A stretch of 64,000 nt of DNA from Oxalicibacterium faecigallinarum (GTDB taxonomy: Bacteria; Pseudomonadota; Gammaproteobacteria; Burkholderiales; Burkholderiaceae_D): contig NZ_BMDI01000003.1 of assembly GCF_014635705.1 (NCBI RefSeq), positions 186,001-250,000 of the forward strand. The letters are read 5' to 3'. Positions 41,769 through 52,754 of the stretch are shown here, piece by piece. Numbering within the stretch: position 1 is the first letter of the stretch; each line of letters begins with the position of its first letter. The notes under the pieces were generated by a model. That model was not told where the DNA came from, ran no database searches, and worked only from the letters and a program-made list of their open reading frames with translations. The position numbers and the translations under genes are program-made.

Positions 41769-41782
41769 TTGACCGCGGTCAA
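41769..41782. promoter_or_regulatory. Perfect FNR-like palindrome upstream of the thiC riboswitch
   Basis: TTGACCGCGGTCAA, a flawless 14-bp palindrome, about 90 bp before the TPP riboswitch. It matches the elements in front of oxc and the second frc. No good -10 stands at the 33-bp spacing found there. Confidence 0.6.
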
Positions 41783-41870
41783 TGTCGGTATCGGCATCAG
41801 TTCATAGACTGGTGTTGTTGCTGCAAAGACGGCAACGGCAGTAAATGCAGTAAAACGAAGTTGCAATAAA

Positions 41871-41963
41871 TAGCTAGGGGTCCTAGGTCGAATGCTGTTG
41901 ATTCGGCCGGGTGAGAAAAACCCTTGAACCTGATCTGGATAATGCCAGCGAAGGGAAGCTGAG
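41871..41963 (+). ncRNA. TPP riboswitch (thi box)
   Basis: It contains the invariant thi-box pieces GGTGAGAAAAACCC and CTTGAACCTGATCTGGATAA, then TGCCAGCGAAGGGAAGCT. The flanking AGCT/AGCT pair closes P1. It stands in front of thiC, as is usual, and should lower thiC-thiS-thiG expression when TPP is plentiful. Confidence 0.95.
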
Positions 41964-41983
41964 AAGTCTTTGTGCGCGCCTGA

Positions 41984-43965
<1,982 letters not shown>

Positions 43966-43966
<1 letters not shown>

Positions 43967-44166
43967 TGGAAATCGAACTCAACGGTGTCTCGCGCCAGAT
44001 CAGTCACGGTTCCAGCGTGGCTGATCTGGTTGCGGCGCTGTCCCTGACTGGCAAGGCATTGGCGGTTGCCGTGAATCGGGAAGTCGTGAGCAGCAATCGC
44101 TGGCACGAACATGTTCTGGAATCTACCGATCGTGTCGATATCGTGCGTGCCATTGGTGGCGGTTGA
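43966..44166 (+). CDS. thiS: Sulfur carrier protein ThiS
   Basis: 66 residues, beginning MEIELNGVSRQI and ending in the diagnostic Gly-Gly (IVRAIGGG) that becomes the thiocarboxylate. ThiS hands sulfur to ThiG for thiazole formation. The ATG overlaps the thiC stop by one base, so translation is coupled. A GTG lies one codon upstream and is not needed. Confidence 0.93.
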
Positions 44167-44274
44167 TTCCATCGAAGGCTGAGCGGTGCATGCGGCGTGT
44201 TCATGCCGTCTGCACCGATGTCTTTTGTATTCATGGCAGCGGAATTTGCCTGCCGCATTCTCTGGAGATATTCC

Positions 44275-45066
44275 ATGTCCTCGTTTGAAGATACTAAACT
44301 CACCGTCGCCGGCAAGACCTACAAATCGCGTCTCTTGGTCGGCAGTGGCAAATACAAGGACCTGACCGAAACCCGCGAAGCCAGTCTGACCAGCGGTGCC
44401 GAAATCGTCACCGTCGCCATCCGTCGTGTCAACATCGGCCAGAACCCGAACGCCCCGAGCCTGCTCGATGCCTTGCCACCTTTCGAATTCACCTTGTTGC
44501 CCAACTCTGCCGGTTGCTACACTGCCGCCGATGCCGTCTACACGTTGCAACTCGGTCGTGAATTGCTTGGTGGCCACAAACTCTGCAAGCTTGAAGTTTT
44601 GGGCGATGAAAAGACCCTATTCCCGAACATGCCGGAAACCCTGAAAGCAGCCGAAACACTGGTCAAGGATGGCTTCGACGTCATGGTCTACTGCAGCGAC
44701 GATCCCATTCAGGCCCGCATGCTCGAAGACATCGGCTGTGCCGCCATCATGCCTCTGGCCTCCCTGATCGGCTCCGGCATGGGCATTCTCAATCCATGGA
44801 ATCTGTCGCTGATCATCGAGCAATCGAAAGTGCCTGTCATTGTTGATGCTGGTGTTGGTACTGCATCTGATGCCGCGATTGCGATGGAACTTGGCTGTGA
44901 TGGCGTGCTGATGAACACCGCGATTGCCGGCGCCAAAGATCCGGTACGCATGGCACATGCGATGAAGCTCGGTATTGAAGCAGGTCGCAATGCCTTCCTG
45001 GCTGGCCGCATCCCACGCAAGTTTGCCGCATCGCCATCGTCGCCGATGGCTGGGCGCGTGGTGTAA
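44275..45066 (+). CDS. thiG: Thiazole synthase ThiG
   Basis: 263 residues from the ATG at 44275 ([20 protein letters not shown]), which follows a CTGGAG ribosome binding site; an upstream ATG lacks one. ThiG builds thiazole phosphate from DXP, ThiS thiocarboxylate and dehydroglycine. The conserved [13 protein letters not shown], the Schiff-base lysine region [14 protein letters not shown] and the phosphate-binding [17 protein letters not shown] are present. No thiE, thiD or thiO is close by, so those steps are encoded elsewhere. Confidence 0.95.
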   Translation: MSSFEDTKLTVAGKTYKSRLLVGSGKYKDLTETREASLTSGAEIVTVAIRRVNIGQNPNAPSLLDALPPFEFTLLPNSAGCYTAADAVYTLQLGRELLGGHKLCKLEVLGDEKTLFPNMPETLKAAETLVKDGFDVMVYCSDDPIQARMLEDIGCAAIMPLASLIGSGMGILNPWNLSLIIEQSKVPVIVDAGVGTASDAAIAMELGCDGVLMNTAIAGAKDPVRMAHAMKLGIEAGRNAFLAGRIPRKFAASPSSPMAGRVV

Positions 45067-45173
45067 GCATGACGGCAATGGTTTCTTTCCACCTGTGAAA
45101 GGGACGTGTTTGGCAGAGCGCGGCAATATCGAATATGCTTTGCGGATTCAGCCTCTTATGACAAAGGATTCTC

Positions 45174-46154
45174 ATGCGCGCGATCGAAATTACCCAGCCC
45201 GGCCCTCCGGATGTGTTGAAGCTTTGCGAGCGACCAATGCCGGAGCCCAAGGCCGGCGAGTTGTTGATCAAGGTGCATGCAGCCGGTATCAATCGTCCTG
45301 ATGTATTGCAGCGGACCGGCAACTACCCTGTCCCAAAAGGTGCGTCGGATTTGCCAGGACTGGAAGTCGCGGGTGAAGTGGTCGGCGGTGATCTCGCTGA
45401 CAGTGGTTTCAAGCTTGGCGACATGGTGTGCGGGCTGGCGCAAGGTGGTGGTTATGCCGAGTACTGCACCGTGCCGGCGCCGCAATGTTTGCCGATTCCC
45501 AAAGGATTGAGTGCGGTGGAGGCGGCATCGCTGCCAGAAACCTTCTTTACGGTCTGGAGTAATGTCTTTGATCGCTGCCACTTGCGCGGACAAGAAACCT
45601 TGCTGGTGCAAGGCGGTACCTCTGGCATTGGTGTGACGGCAATCCAAATGGCAACGGCCTTGGGTCATCGCGTGTTTGCGACCGCGGGCAGCGACGACAA
45701 GGCACGGGCGTGCGAAGTGCTGGGGGCAGAGCGCGGCATCAACTACAAGACGGAAGATTTTGCGCAGGTCGTCAAGGAAGCCACTGGCGGCAAAGGTGTC
45801 GATGTCATTCTGGATATGGTCGGTGGCGAATATACCGATCGTGAAATCCGCTGTCTCGCTGATGATGGTCGTCTCGTATTCATTGCGCTGCTGGGTGGCA
45901 ACAAGGCAAACATCAGCCTCGGACAGATTCTGCTGCGTCGTCTGACCATTACTGGTTCGACGTTGCGCCCGCGGCCGATTGGTTTTAAGGCGGCGATTGC
46001 GCAGCAATTGCAAAAGTATGTCTGGCCACTGATCGAGTCAGGCAAAATCAAACCGGTTGTCTATCAAACTTTTGTGCTGGAAGATGCGGCCAAAGCGCAT
46101 GAACTGATGGAAAGCAGCACGCACATTGGCAAGATCGTACTGAAGATTGTTTGA
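45174..46154 (+). CDS. Quinone oxidoreductase-like NAD(P)H-dependent MDR protein (PIG3 family)
   Basis: 326 residues of the medium-chain dehydrogenase family without the catalytic zinc cysteines. GroES-like N-terminus (MRAIEITQPGPPDVLKLCERPMP) and nucleotide-binding VQGGTSGIGVTAIQMATALG. An Rxxx-rich loop GSTLRPRPIGFKAAIAQQL is typical of the PIG3/quinone reductase group. It probably reduces quinones or enones with NADPH. AAAGGA precedes the ATG. It is transcribed on its own and ends at a strong terminator shared with the convergent LysR gene. Confidence 0.88.
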   Translation: MRAIEITQPGPPDVLKLCERPMPEPKAGELLIKVHAAGINRPDVLQRTGNYPVPKGASDLPGLEVAGEVVGGDLADSGFKLGDMVCGLAQGGGYAEYCTVPAPQCLPIPKGLSAVEAASLPETFFTVWSNVFDRCHLRGQETLLVQGGTSGIGVTAIQMATALGHRVFATAGSDDKARACEVLGAERGINYKTEDFAQVVKEATGGKGVDVILDMVGGEYTDREIRCLADDGRLVFIALLGGNKANISLGQILLRRLTITGSTLRPRPIGFKAAIAQQLQKYVWPLIESGKIKPVVYQTFVLEDAAKAHELMESSTHIGKIVLKIV

Positions 46155-46170
46155 GTCTTGATTCGAAAAT

Positions 46171-46198
46171 AAAAAAGCCGGGTTTGTCCCGGCTTTTT
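46171..46198. terminator. Bidirectional terminator between the quinone reductase and LysR genes
   Basis: AAAAAGCCGGG / CCCGGCTTTTT with a 5-base loop. Confidence 0.85.
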
Positions 46199-46211
46199 AC
46201 ATGCGGCATTC

Positions 46212-47195
46212 TTACAAGCCTTGTCGCTTCTTGGCACGCTTGACGGGCAGGTTGCTGAGCTGGCGTCCTGGCTTCGGGTTGTAGCGCACGATTTTTTCGA
46301 TCAGCGACGGGCCTTCCTCCAGCAAGAACTTCTTGAATGCCTTGGCTACTGGTGGCAGGCGCTTGTTCTTGCGATGGACCACATACCAGTTCAGCATGAC
46401 GGGGAAACCCTCAACGTCCAGTACGGCAAGACTGCCGGCTTGCAGTTCCAGACTGATGGTGTGCGCAGAAAGAAAGGCCAGGCCCATGCCGGCAATGACG
46501 GCTTGCTTGATGGTTTCGGTACTGCGGATTTCCATCGCGATATTGAGTTCGTCCAGTCGACCGCCAAACCCTTCTTCCATCGAATTCCATGTATCTGACC
46601 CTTTCTCGCGTACAACAAAGGGTTCGCGCATCAATGTGTCGAGGGGAATATTCTTCTTCGATACCAGATGGTGGTCGGGAGGGGCCACGATCACGTAAGG
46701 ATGAGGCGCAAACGGCTCGACATCGGTATCGAAATCCACTGGCGGACGCACCATAATGGCAATGTCGGTGAGATTGTTGGCAAGCTGATTGAGCAGGCCG
46801 TCTCGGTTGTGCACGGACAAGTTCAACGTCACACCCTGATTGCTCCGTGCAAATTCCACCAGCAGTCGCGGGAAAAAGTAATCGCCTGCACTGATCACGG
46901 CGACGTTCAGTTTGCCACCTGTGATGCCCTTGAATTGCGTCATCGCATCTTCGGCTTCCTGAAACTGCTGGATGATGCCGCGGCAGTGATGCAGTAACTC
47001 GGCGCCCCCAGGCGTCAGATAAATCTTTTTGCCCAGCTGTTCAAACAATGGTAATCCCGCATGATCTTCCAGTTTTTTGATCTGGGTCGATACGGCCGGT
47101 TGCGTCAGATGCAATTCTTCTGCTGCGCGTGAAAAACTCAAGTGACGAGCAACCGTTTCAAAGACCTTCAATTGCCGGAGGGTCGCGTTCTTCAT
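46212..47195 (-). CDS. CbbR-like LysR family regulator
   Basis: 327 residues. The DNA-binding start MKNATLRQLKVFETVARHLSFSRAAEELHLTQPAVSTQIKKLE and the segments GDYFFPRLLVEFARSNQGV and AGMGLAFLSAHTISLEL place it with CbbR regulators. CbbR usually controls RuBisCO/Calvin genes, which are not in the window. The C-terminus is long and basic (RQLSNLPVKRAKKRQGL). It is divergent from the 110-residue gene at 47331 with a 135-bp AT-rich gap, so that gene is its nearest candidate target. Confidence 0.85.
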   Translation of the reverse strand: MKNATLRQLKVFETVARHLSFSRAAEELHLTQPAVSTQIKKLEDHAGLPLFEQLGKKIYLTPGGAELLHHCRGIIQQFQEAEDAMTQFKGITGGKLNVAVISAGDYFFPRLLVEFARSNQGVTLNLSVHNRDGLLNQLANNLTDIAIMVRPPVDFDTDVEPFAPHPYVIVAPPDHHLVSKKNIPLDTLMREPFVVREKGSDTWNSMEEGFGGRLDELNIAMEIRSTETIKQAVIAGMGLAFLSAHTISLELQAGSLAVLDVEGFPVMLNWYVVHRKNKRLPPVAKAFKKFLLEEGPSLIEKIVRYNPKPGRQLSNLPVKRAKKRQGL

Positions 47196-47330
47196 GGGAT
47201 TTTCACCATTTATAACTTTTAATGAATCATTATTATTAAATACTTTGACTATGCGTAATCATTTTTTTTTCATAAGATGCACCTCGTTCCGGAACATATC
47301 CGGATGAACGGAATCTTTTAGGAAGTCGCC

Positions 47331-47663
47331 ATGTTCAAATTTGCGCATACCCAGCAGGCTGCTCACGATGTTGCTGACCTTCATCGTAATGCCTTCAATG
47401 CTGCGTTCTATGAGTTGGGTTTGCGCTGGCACTGGGATGCAGATACGGATCACGATCTTTCCGATAACACGGGCAGCACACAACGCTTGCGTCATTATCT
47501 GGAAAATGATCAGTCCCATTTGCTGAAAGTGTATGAAGCGGATTTTCTGATTGATGCCATCCAAAGCGCCAAGGCGCGTTGCTTTCAGACCATGAGTACT
47601 GCCGACTTGCGCAAACCGGCAGTCAACTGGGCTGAATTTCAACGCGGTCAAATCGGCGTCTAA
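47331..47663 (+). CDS. Small soluble protein of unknown function
   Basis: 110 residues with a GGAAG ribosome binding site. I do not recognise a named domain. It is acidic and histidine/tryptophan-rich near the middle (ELGLRWHWDADTDHDLSD), has no signal peptide or membrane segment, and has one Cys. The sequence has the feel of a conserved Burkholderiales hypothetical (LRHYLENDQSHLLKVYEADFLIDAI). It is divergent from the CbbR-like regulator. Confidence 0.7.
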   Translation: MFKFAHTQQAAHDVADLHRNAFNAAFYELGLRWHWDADTDHDLSDNTGSTQRLRHYLENDQSHLLKVYEADFLIDAIQSAKARCFQTMSTADLRKPAVNWAEFQRGQIGV

Positions 47664-48072
47664 TTATTGTCCGACATCGCTGCGCATCATGATCTGATGC
47701 GATGTTGTCAGGCAATTGTCTCAAGCTGCATGTGCCGATCGGCCTCGTGCTGTCAGGAGAGTCAGTTGTTCTTGTTGCCCAAGACGCAATAAGGAAGCCG
47801 ACACTTTTCCTTCATTTGTAAGACCTGTTGCACCGCCGCATGCAGTTTTTGCATGTATGCGTGAAAAAAACTTAACCGAGGTCAAGGCGTTCGGTTAGGG
47901 CTTCTCGGACAATCGCGGCACCGTTTGAATTCGAGTCAAGAATTGCTAAGATAGCAGTCTTTTTGCTGAAGAGGCACGGAAGAGGCACTGACGGTTTTTG
48001 CGTGGATTCAATGCAAAAAAATATTCGTAGCGAATCGCTGCCAGAAAAAATTGGTTTTCAATAAGGACGATC
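47664..48072 (+). other. 409-bp region upstream of sucC
   Basis: No gene. It holds an imperfect hairpin CGCATCA/TGATGCG near 47687-47710, a TTAACC-type FNR-like element at 47872-47885, and the conserved block that it shares with 52262-52316. This is the promoter and leader region for sucC-sucD. Confidence 0.6.
47872..47885. promoter_or_regulatory. FNR-like element (TTAACC variant) upstream of sucC
   Basis: TTAACCGAGGTCAA, differing from the oxc-type palindrome in the first half site (TTAAC for TTGAC). GACAAT stands 32 bp from its centre. The surroundings (CATG..T.. before it, CTTCTCGGA after a 13-bp gap) repeat almost exactly at 52275. Confidence 0.5.
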
Positions 48073-49239
48073 ATGAATATCCACGAGTATCAAGGAAAAG
48101 AAATACTGCGCAAGTACGGTGTCACGACACCAAAAGGCGTTCCATGTTTTTCCGTAGACGAGGCTGTTAAAGCTGCTGAAACACTGGGCGGCAAGGTCTG
48201 GGTTGTAAAGGCACAGATTCACGCTGGTGGTCGCGGCAAAGGCGGTGGCGTGAAGGTTGCCAAGTCGCTCGACGAAGTACGCAAGTACGCTGACGACATC
48301 CTCGGCATGACGCTGGTTACGCACCAAACCGGCCCAGAAGGTCGTCTGGTCAAGCGCCTGCTGATCGAAGAAGGCGCAGACATCAAGAAAGAACTGTACG
48401 TCGGTATGGTCGTTGATCGCGGTAGCCAACGCGTTGCGCTGATGGCGTCGAGCGAAGGCGGCATGGATATCGAACACGTCGCAGAACACACTCCTGAGAA
48501 AATCCATACGGTATTCATCGATCCAACCAAAGGTCTGCTCGATAGTGAAGCCGACGACATCGCTCGCAAGATCGGTGTGCCTGAAGGTTCGATCGGCCAA
48601 GCACGCGCCTTCATGCAAGGCCTGTACAAAGCGTTTGACGAATCCGACGCATCGCTGGCAGAGATCAATCCACTGATCGTGACCGGCGATGACCGTATCG
48701 TTGCACTCGACGCGAAATTCAACTTCGACTCCAACGCACTGTATCGCCACCCTGAAATCCAGGAAATGCGCGATCTGGACGAAGAGGATGCAGCAGAAAT
48801 TGAAGCATCGAAATTCGATCTGACCTACATCTCGCTCGACGGCAACATCGGCTGCCTGGTGAACGGTGCTGGTCTGGCCATGGCAACCATGGACGTCATC
48901 AAGCTGTATGGCGGCGAACCAGCCAACTTCCTCGACGTTGGTGGCGGTGCCACGACCGAGAAAGTGACCGAAGCATTCAAGATCATGTTGAAAAACCCGG
49001 ACATCAAGGCGATTCTGGTCAACATTTTCGGCGGCATCATGCGTTGCGACACGATCGCCAACGGTGTGATCGCGGCAGCAAAACAGGTCGATCTGAAAGT
49101 GCCACTGGTTGTTCGTATGGCAGGTACCAACGAAGAACTGGGTAAAAAGATTCTGGCGGAATCCGGTCTGCCAATCATCACGGCTAACAACATGGCTGAA
49201 GCGGCAGAAAAAGTCGTCAACGCAGCACAGGGGAAATAA
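48073..49239 (+). CDS. sucC: Succinyl-CoA synthetase subunit beta
   Basis: 388 residues, the usual length. The ATP-grasp fold starts [36 protein letters not shown] contacts nucleotide, and [22 protein letters not shown] and [15 protein letters not shown] belong to the family. It makes ATP (or GTP) from succinyl-CoA, or the reverse. In a bacterium using formyl-/succinyl-CoA-dependent oxalate activation it can also feed CoA transfer. The start follows AAGGA and sucD is 3 bp downstream. Confidence 0.97.
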   Translation: MNIHEYQGKEILRKYGVTTPKGVPCFSVDEAVKAAETLGGKVWVVKAQIHAGGRGKGGGVKVAKSLDEVRKYADDILGMTLVTHQTGPEGRLVKRLLIEEGADIKKELYVGMVVDRGSQRVALMASSEGGMDIEHVAEHTPEKIHTVFIDPTKGLLDSEADDIARKIGVPEGSIGQARAFMQGLYKAFDESDASLAEINPLIVTGDDRIVALDAKFNFDSNALYRHPEIQEMRDLDEEDAAEIEASKFDLTYISLDGNIGCLVNGAGLAMATMDVIKLYGGEPANFLDVGGGATTEKVTEAFKIMLKNPDIKAILVNIFGGIMRCDTIANGVIAAAKQVDLKVPLVVRMAGTNEELGKKILAESGLPIITANNMAEAAEKVVNAAQGK

Positions 49240-49242
49240 TCA

Positions 49243-50118
49243 ATGTCTATCCTGATCAATAAAGACACCAAGGTCATCACCCAAGGTATCACCGGCAAGA
49301 CCGGTCAGTTCCACACCAAGATGTGCCTCGAGTACGCGAACGGTAAAAACTGTTTCGTTGCTGGCGTGAACCCAAAGAAGCCGGGCGAATCGTTCGAAGG
49401 CGTGCCGATCTACGCGTCGGTTGCTGAAGCAAAAGCAGAAACGGGTGCAACCGTTTCCGTCATCTATGTTCCGCCTCCATTTGCTGCTGCAGCAATCGAT
49501 GAAGCGGTTGATGCTGGCGTCGATCTGGTGATCTGTATCACCGAAGGTATCCCAGTGCGCGACATGATCCGCACCAAGCAACGTCTGGAAAACTCCAAGA
49601 CCCTGCTGCTGGGCCCGAACTGCCCAGGTCTGATTACGCCTGACGAAATCAAGATCGGCATCATGCCAGGCCACATCCACAAGAAAGGCCGCATTGGCGT
49701 CGTGTCGCGTTCGGGCACGCTGACCTATGAAGCCGCTGGCCAGCTGGCCGAGTTCGGTCTGGGTCAATCGACCGTGGTCGGTATCGGTGGTGATCCGGTC
49801 TCGGGTCTGAAGCACATCGACGTGCTGAAAATGTTCAACGACGATCCTGACACCGATGCAGTCATCATGGTCGGCGAAATCGGCGGCGAAGCAGAAGAAA
49901 CCTGCGCACGCTGGATCAAGGACAACATGAAGAAACCGGTGGTCGGCTTCATCGCCGGCGTCACCGCGCCTCCGGGCAAGCGCATGGGCCACGCTGGCGC
50001 CATCATCTCGGGCGGCAAGGGTACGGCGCAAGAGAAGCTGGCTGTCATGGAAGCATGCGGCATCAAAGTGACGAAAAACCCGGCTGAAATGGGTCGTCTG
50101 CTGAAGTCGGTTCTGTAA
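49243..50118 (+). CDS. sucD: Succinyl-CoA synthetase subunit alpha
   Basis: 291 residues. It carries the CoA-binding [17 protein letters not shown]-like start ([14 protein letters not shown]), [11 protein letters not shown] and the phosphohistidine loop [14 protein letters not shown], with the catalytic H250. It forms the alpha2beta2 enzyme with SucC. It sits 3 bp after sucC. Two hairpins follow it at 50129-50186, without clear T-tracts. Confidence 0.97.
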   Translation: MSILINKDTKVITQGITGKTGQFHTKMCLEYANGKNCFVAGVNPKKPGESFEGVPIYASVAEAKAETGATVSVIYVPPPFAAAAIDEAVDAGVDLVICITEGIPVRDMIRTKQRLENSKTLLLGPNCPGLITPDEIKIGIMPGHIHKKGRIGVVSRSGTLTYEAAGQLAEFGLGQSTVVGIGGDPVSGLKHIDVLKMFNDDPDTDAVIMVGEIGGEAEETCARWIKDNMKKPVVGFIAGVTAPPGKRMGHAGAIISGGKGTAQEKLAVMEACGIKVTKNPAEMGRLLKSVL

Positions 50119-50128
50119 CAAGTAGTTT

Positions 50129-50186
50129 TGACACTCCTCTGCATGGAGGAGTGTTATCCCTACAGAAAATACACGGTGTTTTCTGC
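50129..50186 (+). other. Pair of hairpins after sucD
   Basis: ACACTCCTC / GAGGAGTGT (50129-50153) and CAGAAAATAC / GTGTTTTCTG with one G-U pair (50163-50186). No T-tract follows either, so an mRNA 3' stabiliser or a factor-dependent end is more likely than an intrinsic terminator. Confidence 0.45.
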
Positions 50187-50314
50187 AGAGATAGTTACTC
50201 ATGCAAATGCAATTGGTGCGTTACGCGCACGTCGGGATGTTGCTGCGATGGAGACAAGATTCGCGCAGTCCCGTGAGTGACAGTACAAGTTTCGAAATCT
50301 AAAGAAAGCAAAAA

Positions 50315-51082
50315 ATGTCACAACGTTGGGTTCGTTTTAGTCACGCAGGCAACACACAGTTCGGCACGCTCGAAGGCGACAATATTCAAGTCTATAGCGG
50401 CGATATGTTTGCCAATCCGGTCAAGACCGATGTGGTTGTCAAAGCCAGTGACGTCAAGCTGTTGATGCCATGTGAGCCAACCAAAGTCATCGCCATGTGG
50501 AACAATTTCCACGCTCTGGCAGCCAAATTGAATCTCGCAGATCCGGCTGAACCGCTGTATCTGATCAAGGCGCCAAATTCGTATCTGAATCCAGGTGAAA
50601 CGATCGAGAAACCACCAACCGACGACAAGATCGTCTTCGAAGGTGAGCTCGGTATCGTTATCGGCAAAAAAGCCAAGAACGTATCGGAAGCCGATGCGCT
50701 CGATTACGTGTTTGGTTACACCGCAGCGAACGACGTGACCGTCGCCAACATCCTCAATCGCGACGAATCGTTCGCACAGTGGGTGCGTGCAAAAGGTTTC
50801 GACACGTTCTGTCCGTTCGGGCCTGCGATTGCAACCGATCTGGATCCGACCACGCTGGTCGTCAAAACCATTCTCAACGGTGATGTCCGTCAGGATTACC
50901 CAATCAGCGACATGCGCTTCTCGACCCAAAAGCTGGTCAGCATGATTTCGCAGGAACTGACATTGTTCCCTGGTGACATCATCCTCTGCGGTACCTCCGT
51001 CGGTGTCGGCTCCATGAAGCCGAACAGCGTCGTCGAGGTCGAGATTGCCGGTATCGGCAAGCTCACGAACGATTTCAAATAA
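50315..51082 (+). CDS. Fumarylacetoacetate hydrolase family protein
   Basis: 255 residues. The metal ligands of the family are visible: E109 and E111 (FEGELGIVIGK) and D140 (YTAANDVTVANILNRD). G-rich LCGTSVGVGSMKP closes the site. Members hydrolyse or decarboxylate 2-oxo acids, for example oxaloacetate, acylpyruvates or 2-keto-3-deoxy acids. It is followed after 17 bp by a ketopantoate-reductase-like gene and then the tct transporter. Together they look like uptake and catabolism of a hydroxy or oxo di/tricarboxylate. The substrate is unknown. Confidence 0.85.
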   Translation: MSQRWVRFSHAGNTQFGTLEGDNIQVYSGDMFANPVKTDVVVKASDVKLLMPCEPTKVIAMWNNFHALAAKLNLADPAEPLYLIKAPNSYLNPGETIEKPPTDDKIVFEGELGIVIGKKAKNVSEADALDYVFGYTAANDVTVANILNRDESFAQWVRAKGFDTFCPFGPAIATDLDPTTLVVKTILNGDVRQDYPISDMRFSTQKLVSMISQELTLFPGDIILCGTSVGVGSMKPNSVVEVEIAGIGKLTNDFK

Positions 51083-51099
51083 ATAAGCTGAGGAAAGCT

Positions 51100-52107
51100 A
51101 TGAAAATTGCTGTTATCGGAGCAGGCGCAATCGGCGGTTACGTCGGCGTCAAACTGGCATTGGCTGGTGAAGATGTGACCTTCATCGTGCGTGGTGCCAA
51201 TCTGGAAGCCATTCGCAAGAACGGCGCCAAGCTGATCATGCACGATGGTTCCGAGCACGTTGCATCCAACGTCAAGGCAACCAACAACTACGACGAAGCC
51301 GGTCATCAAGACATCATCGTGTTGGCAATGAAGGCGCACCAGTTGGAAGCGATCGCTGATGATCTGCCAAAACTGATCGGCCCTGAAACCGTCATCGTCA
51401 CGATGCAGAACGGTATCCCATTCTGGTACTTCCACAAACACGGTGGTGACCTTGCTGGCACCTGCGTCAAGAGCGTGGATCCAACCGGCAAGATCACGGC
51501 CAAGATCCCTGCTGATCGCGTCCTGGGTTGCGTGGTGTATCCAGCATCCGAACTGATCGCGCCAGGCGTCATCAAGCACATCGAAGGCGATCGCTTCCCG
51601 ATCGGTGAACTCAATGGTTCGATCAGCGAACGTGCAACGCGCGTTTCGGAGTGCTTTACGAATGCTGGTTTCAAAGCGCCTGTGCTGGACAACATCCGTG
51701 CAGAAATGTGGCTCAAGCTGTGGGGCAACCTGACGTTCAACCCGATCAGTGCCTTGTCGCACTCGACCTTGGTGGACATCTGCCAATACCCATTGAGCCG
51801 TGAGCTGGCTGCGGCGATGATGACCGAAGCGCAAACCGTTGCGAACAAGCTCGGCATCGAATTCCGCGTGCCACTCGAAAAACGTATCGCAGGTGCGGAG
51901 AAGGTCGGCAAGCACAAAACATCGATGCTGCAAGACGTTGAGGCCGGTCGTGATCCGGAAATCGATGCGCTGGTCGGTTCGGTCGCTGAATTGGGTCGTT
52001 TGACCAACACGCCAACGCCGCATATCGATACCGTGTTTGCGCTGGTTAAGTTGCTGGCGAAGACGATGGGCGAAGAGTCCGGTCTGGTGAAGATGCAAAA
52101 GGTCTGA
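51100..52107 (+). CDS. Ketopantoate reductase (PanE/ApbA) family protein
   Basis: 335 residues. NADPH-binding GAGAIGGYVGVKLALAG (residues 7-23) and the substrate-binding helix RAEMWLKLWGNLTFNPISAL are as in ketopantoate reductase, including the conserved Lys and Asn. A GAGGAAA ribosome binding site precedes the ATG. The link with an FAH-family gene 17 bp upstream suggests a catabolic 2-oxo/2-hydroxy acid dehydrogenase rather than the biosynthetic PanE. I therefore give no gene symbol. A strong terminator follows. Confidence 0.82.
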   Translation: MKIAVIGAGAIGGYVGVKLALAGEDVTFIVRGANLEAIRKNGAKLIMHDGSEHVASNVKATNNYDEAGHQDIIVLAMKAHQLEAIADDLPKLIGPETVIVTMQNGIPFWYFHKHGGDLAGTCVKSVDPTGKITAKIPADRVLGCVVYPASELIAPGVIKHIEGDRFPIGELNGSISERATRVSECFTNAGFKAPVLDNIRAEMWLKLWGNLTFNPISALSHSTLVDICQYPLSRELAAAMMTEAQTVANKLGIEFRVPLEKRIAGAEKVGKHKTSMLQDVEAGRDPEIDALVGSVAELGRLTNTPTPHIDTVFALVKLLAKTMGEESGLVKMQKV

Positions 52108-52124
52108 TCTATTCAGCTTCATAA

Positions 52125-52153
52125 AAAAAGCCTGCGAAATCGCAGGCTTTTTC
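52125..52153 (+). terminator. Intrinsic terminator after the ketopantoate-reductase-like gene
   Basis: AAAAAGCCTGCGA / TCGCAGGCTTTTT, 13-bp arms with a 2-base loop. Confidence 0.85.
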
Positions 52154-52274
52154 TTTTTTGGTGCATTTATCGCATTCATTGGAAAAAATAAGGAGAGAAA
52201 TTTCCGAATTTCGACCTAGTAAGTATTAATACGTATTGTGAGTTCGTGATTAGATTGTTAAACATGCGTAAAAC

Positions 52275-52288
52275 TTAACCGCGGTCAA
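52275..52288. promoter_or_regulatory. FNR-like element (TTAACC variant) upstream of tctC
   Basis: TTAACCGCGGTCAA, one base from the perfect palindrome at 41769. A GAGAAT stands 32 bp from its centre, the same spacing as in front of sucC. It lies 467 bp before tctC, so a long leader or an intermediate small gene would be implied. Confidence 0.5.
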
Positions 52289-52517
52289 GGAAGCTGTTTA
52301 AATCTTCTCGGAGAATCCGGGACAATCAAAGCAGCATGCGAGTGAGAAAAGCGTAAAAAGTTTCCCAATTTCTTTTCAAAGCTGGCACACTGACGCAAAG
52401 CAACTATGGAATCTGGGTGGGGGCAGGATTGATCAAGGATGTTGATAGGACGTGCCGCAAATGACGGCGTGCCATCAAAAATCCTGATCGGATTTGCAGA
52501 TAAGGTTAAAGGAGGCC

Positions 52518-52727
52518 GTGTCTGTAAATCGTAGTGATTCTGTCGCCTCCGCAACGAATGGTGTGGTTGGTTCGGCAAAAATGTTTAGTGACATTGATGC
52601 AGGATTCAACGAAAGGACGCACCGTTTGGAAATGATCGCAACAAGCGAATTGTTTCAATCAGCATCGGCGCCGCACGATGCAGGAGCCCAAAAGGCATCT
52701 ATAAAAGTGGCAGGTAGTAAGCAGTAA
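52518..52727 (+). CDS. Possible small ORF just upstream of tctC
   Basis: 69 codons from a GTG at 52518, 27 bp before tctC. A GGAGG precedes it, but only 2 bp separate it from the GTG, which is too close; an upstream TTG in frame could be used instead. The product (VNRSDSVASATNGVVGSAKM ...) is polar, low in complexity and without recognisable domain. It may be leader sequence, not a gene. Confidence 0.25.
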   Translation: MSVNRSDSVASATNGVVGSAKMFSDIDAGFNERTHRLEMIATSELFQSASAPHDAGAQKASIKVAGSKQ

Positions 52728-52754
52728 AAAAATTATTATTCTAAGGAGACAGTA

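Larger units (their letters stand above)
52154..52754 (+). other. Long region upstream of tctC
   Basis: About 600 bp. It contains a TTAACC-type FNR-like element (52275-52288) and a conserved block shared with the sucC upstream region. At its end is a possible small reading frame (52518-52727) described separately. No RNA gene or mobile-element sign was seen. Confidence 0.55.

Noticed and set aside
46212-47195. CbbR-like protein taken as evidence for a Calvin cycle
   Set aside because: No RuBisCO or phosphoribulokinase gene is in the window and CbbR-like LysR proteins control other genes as well.
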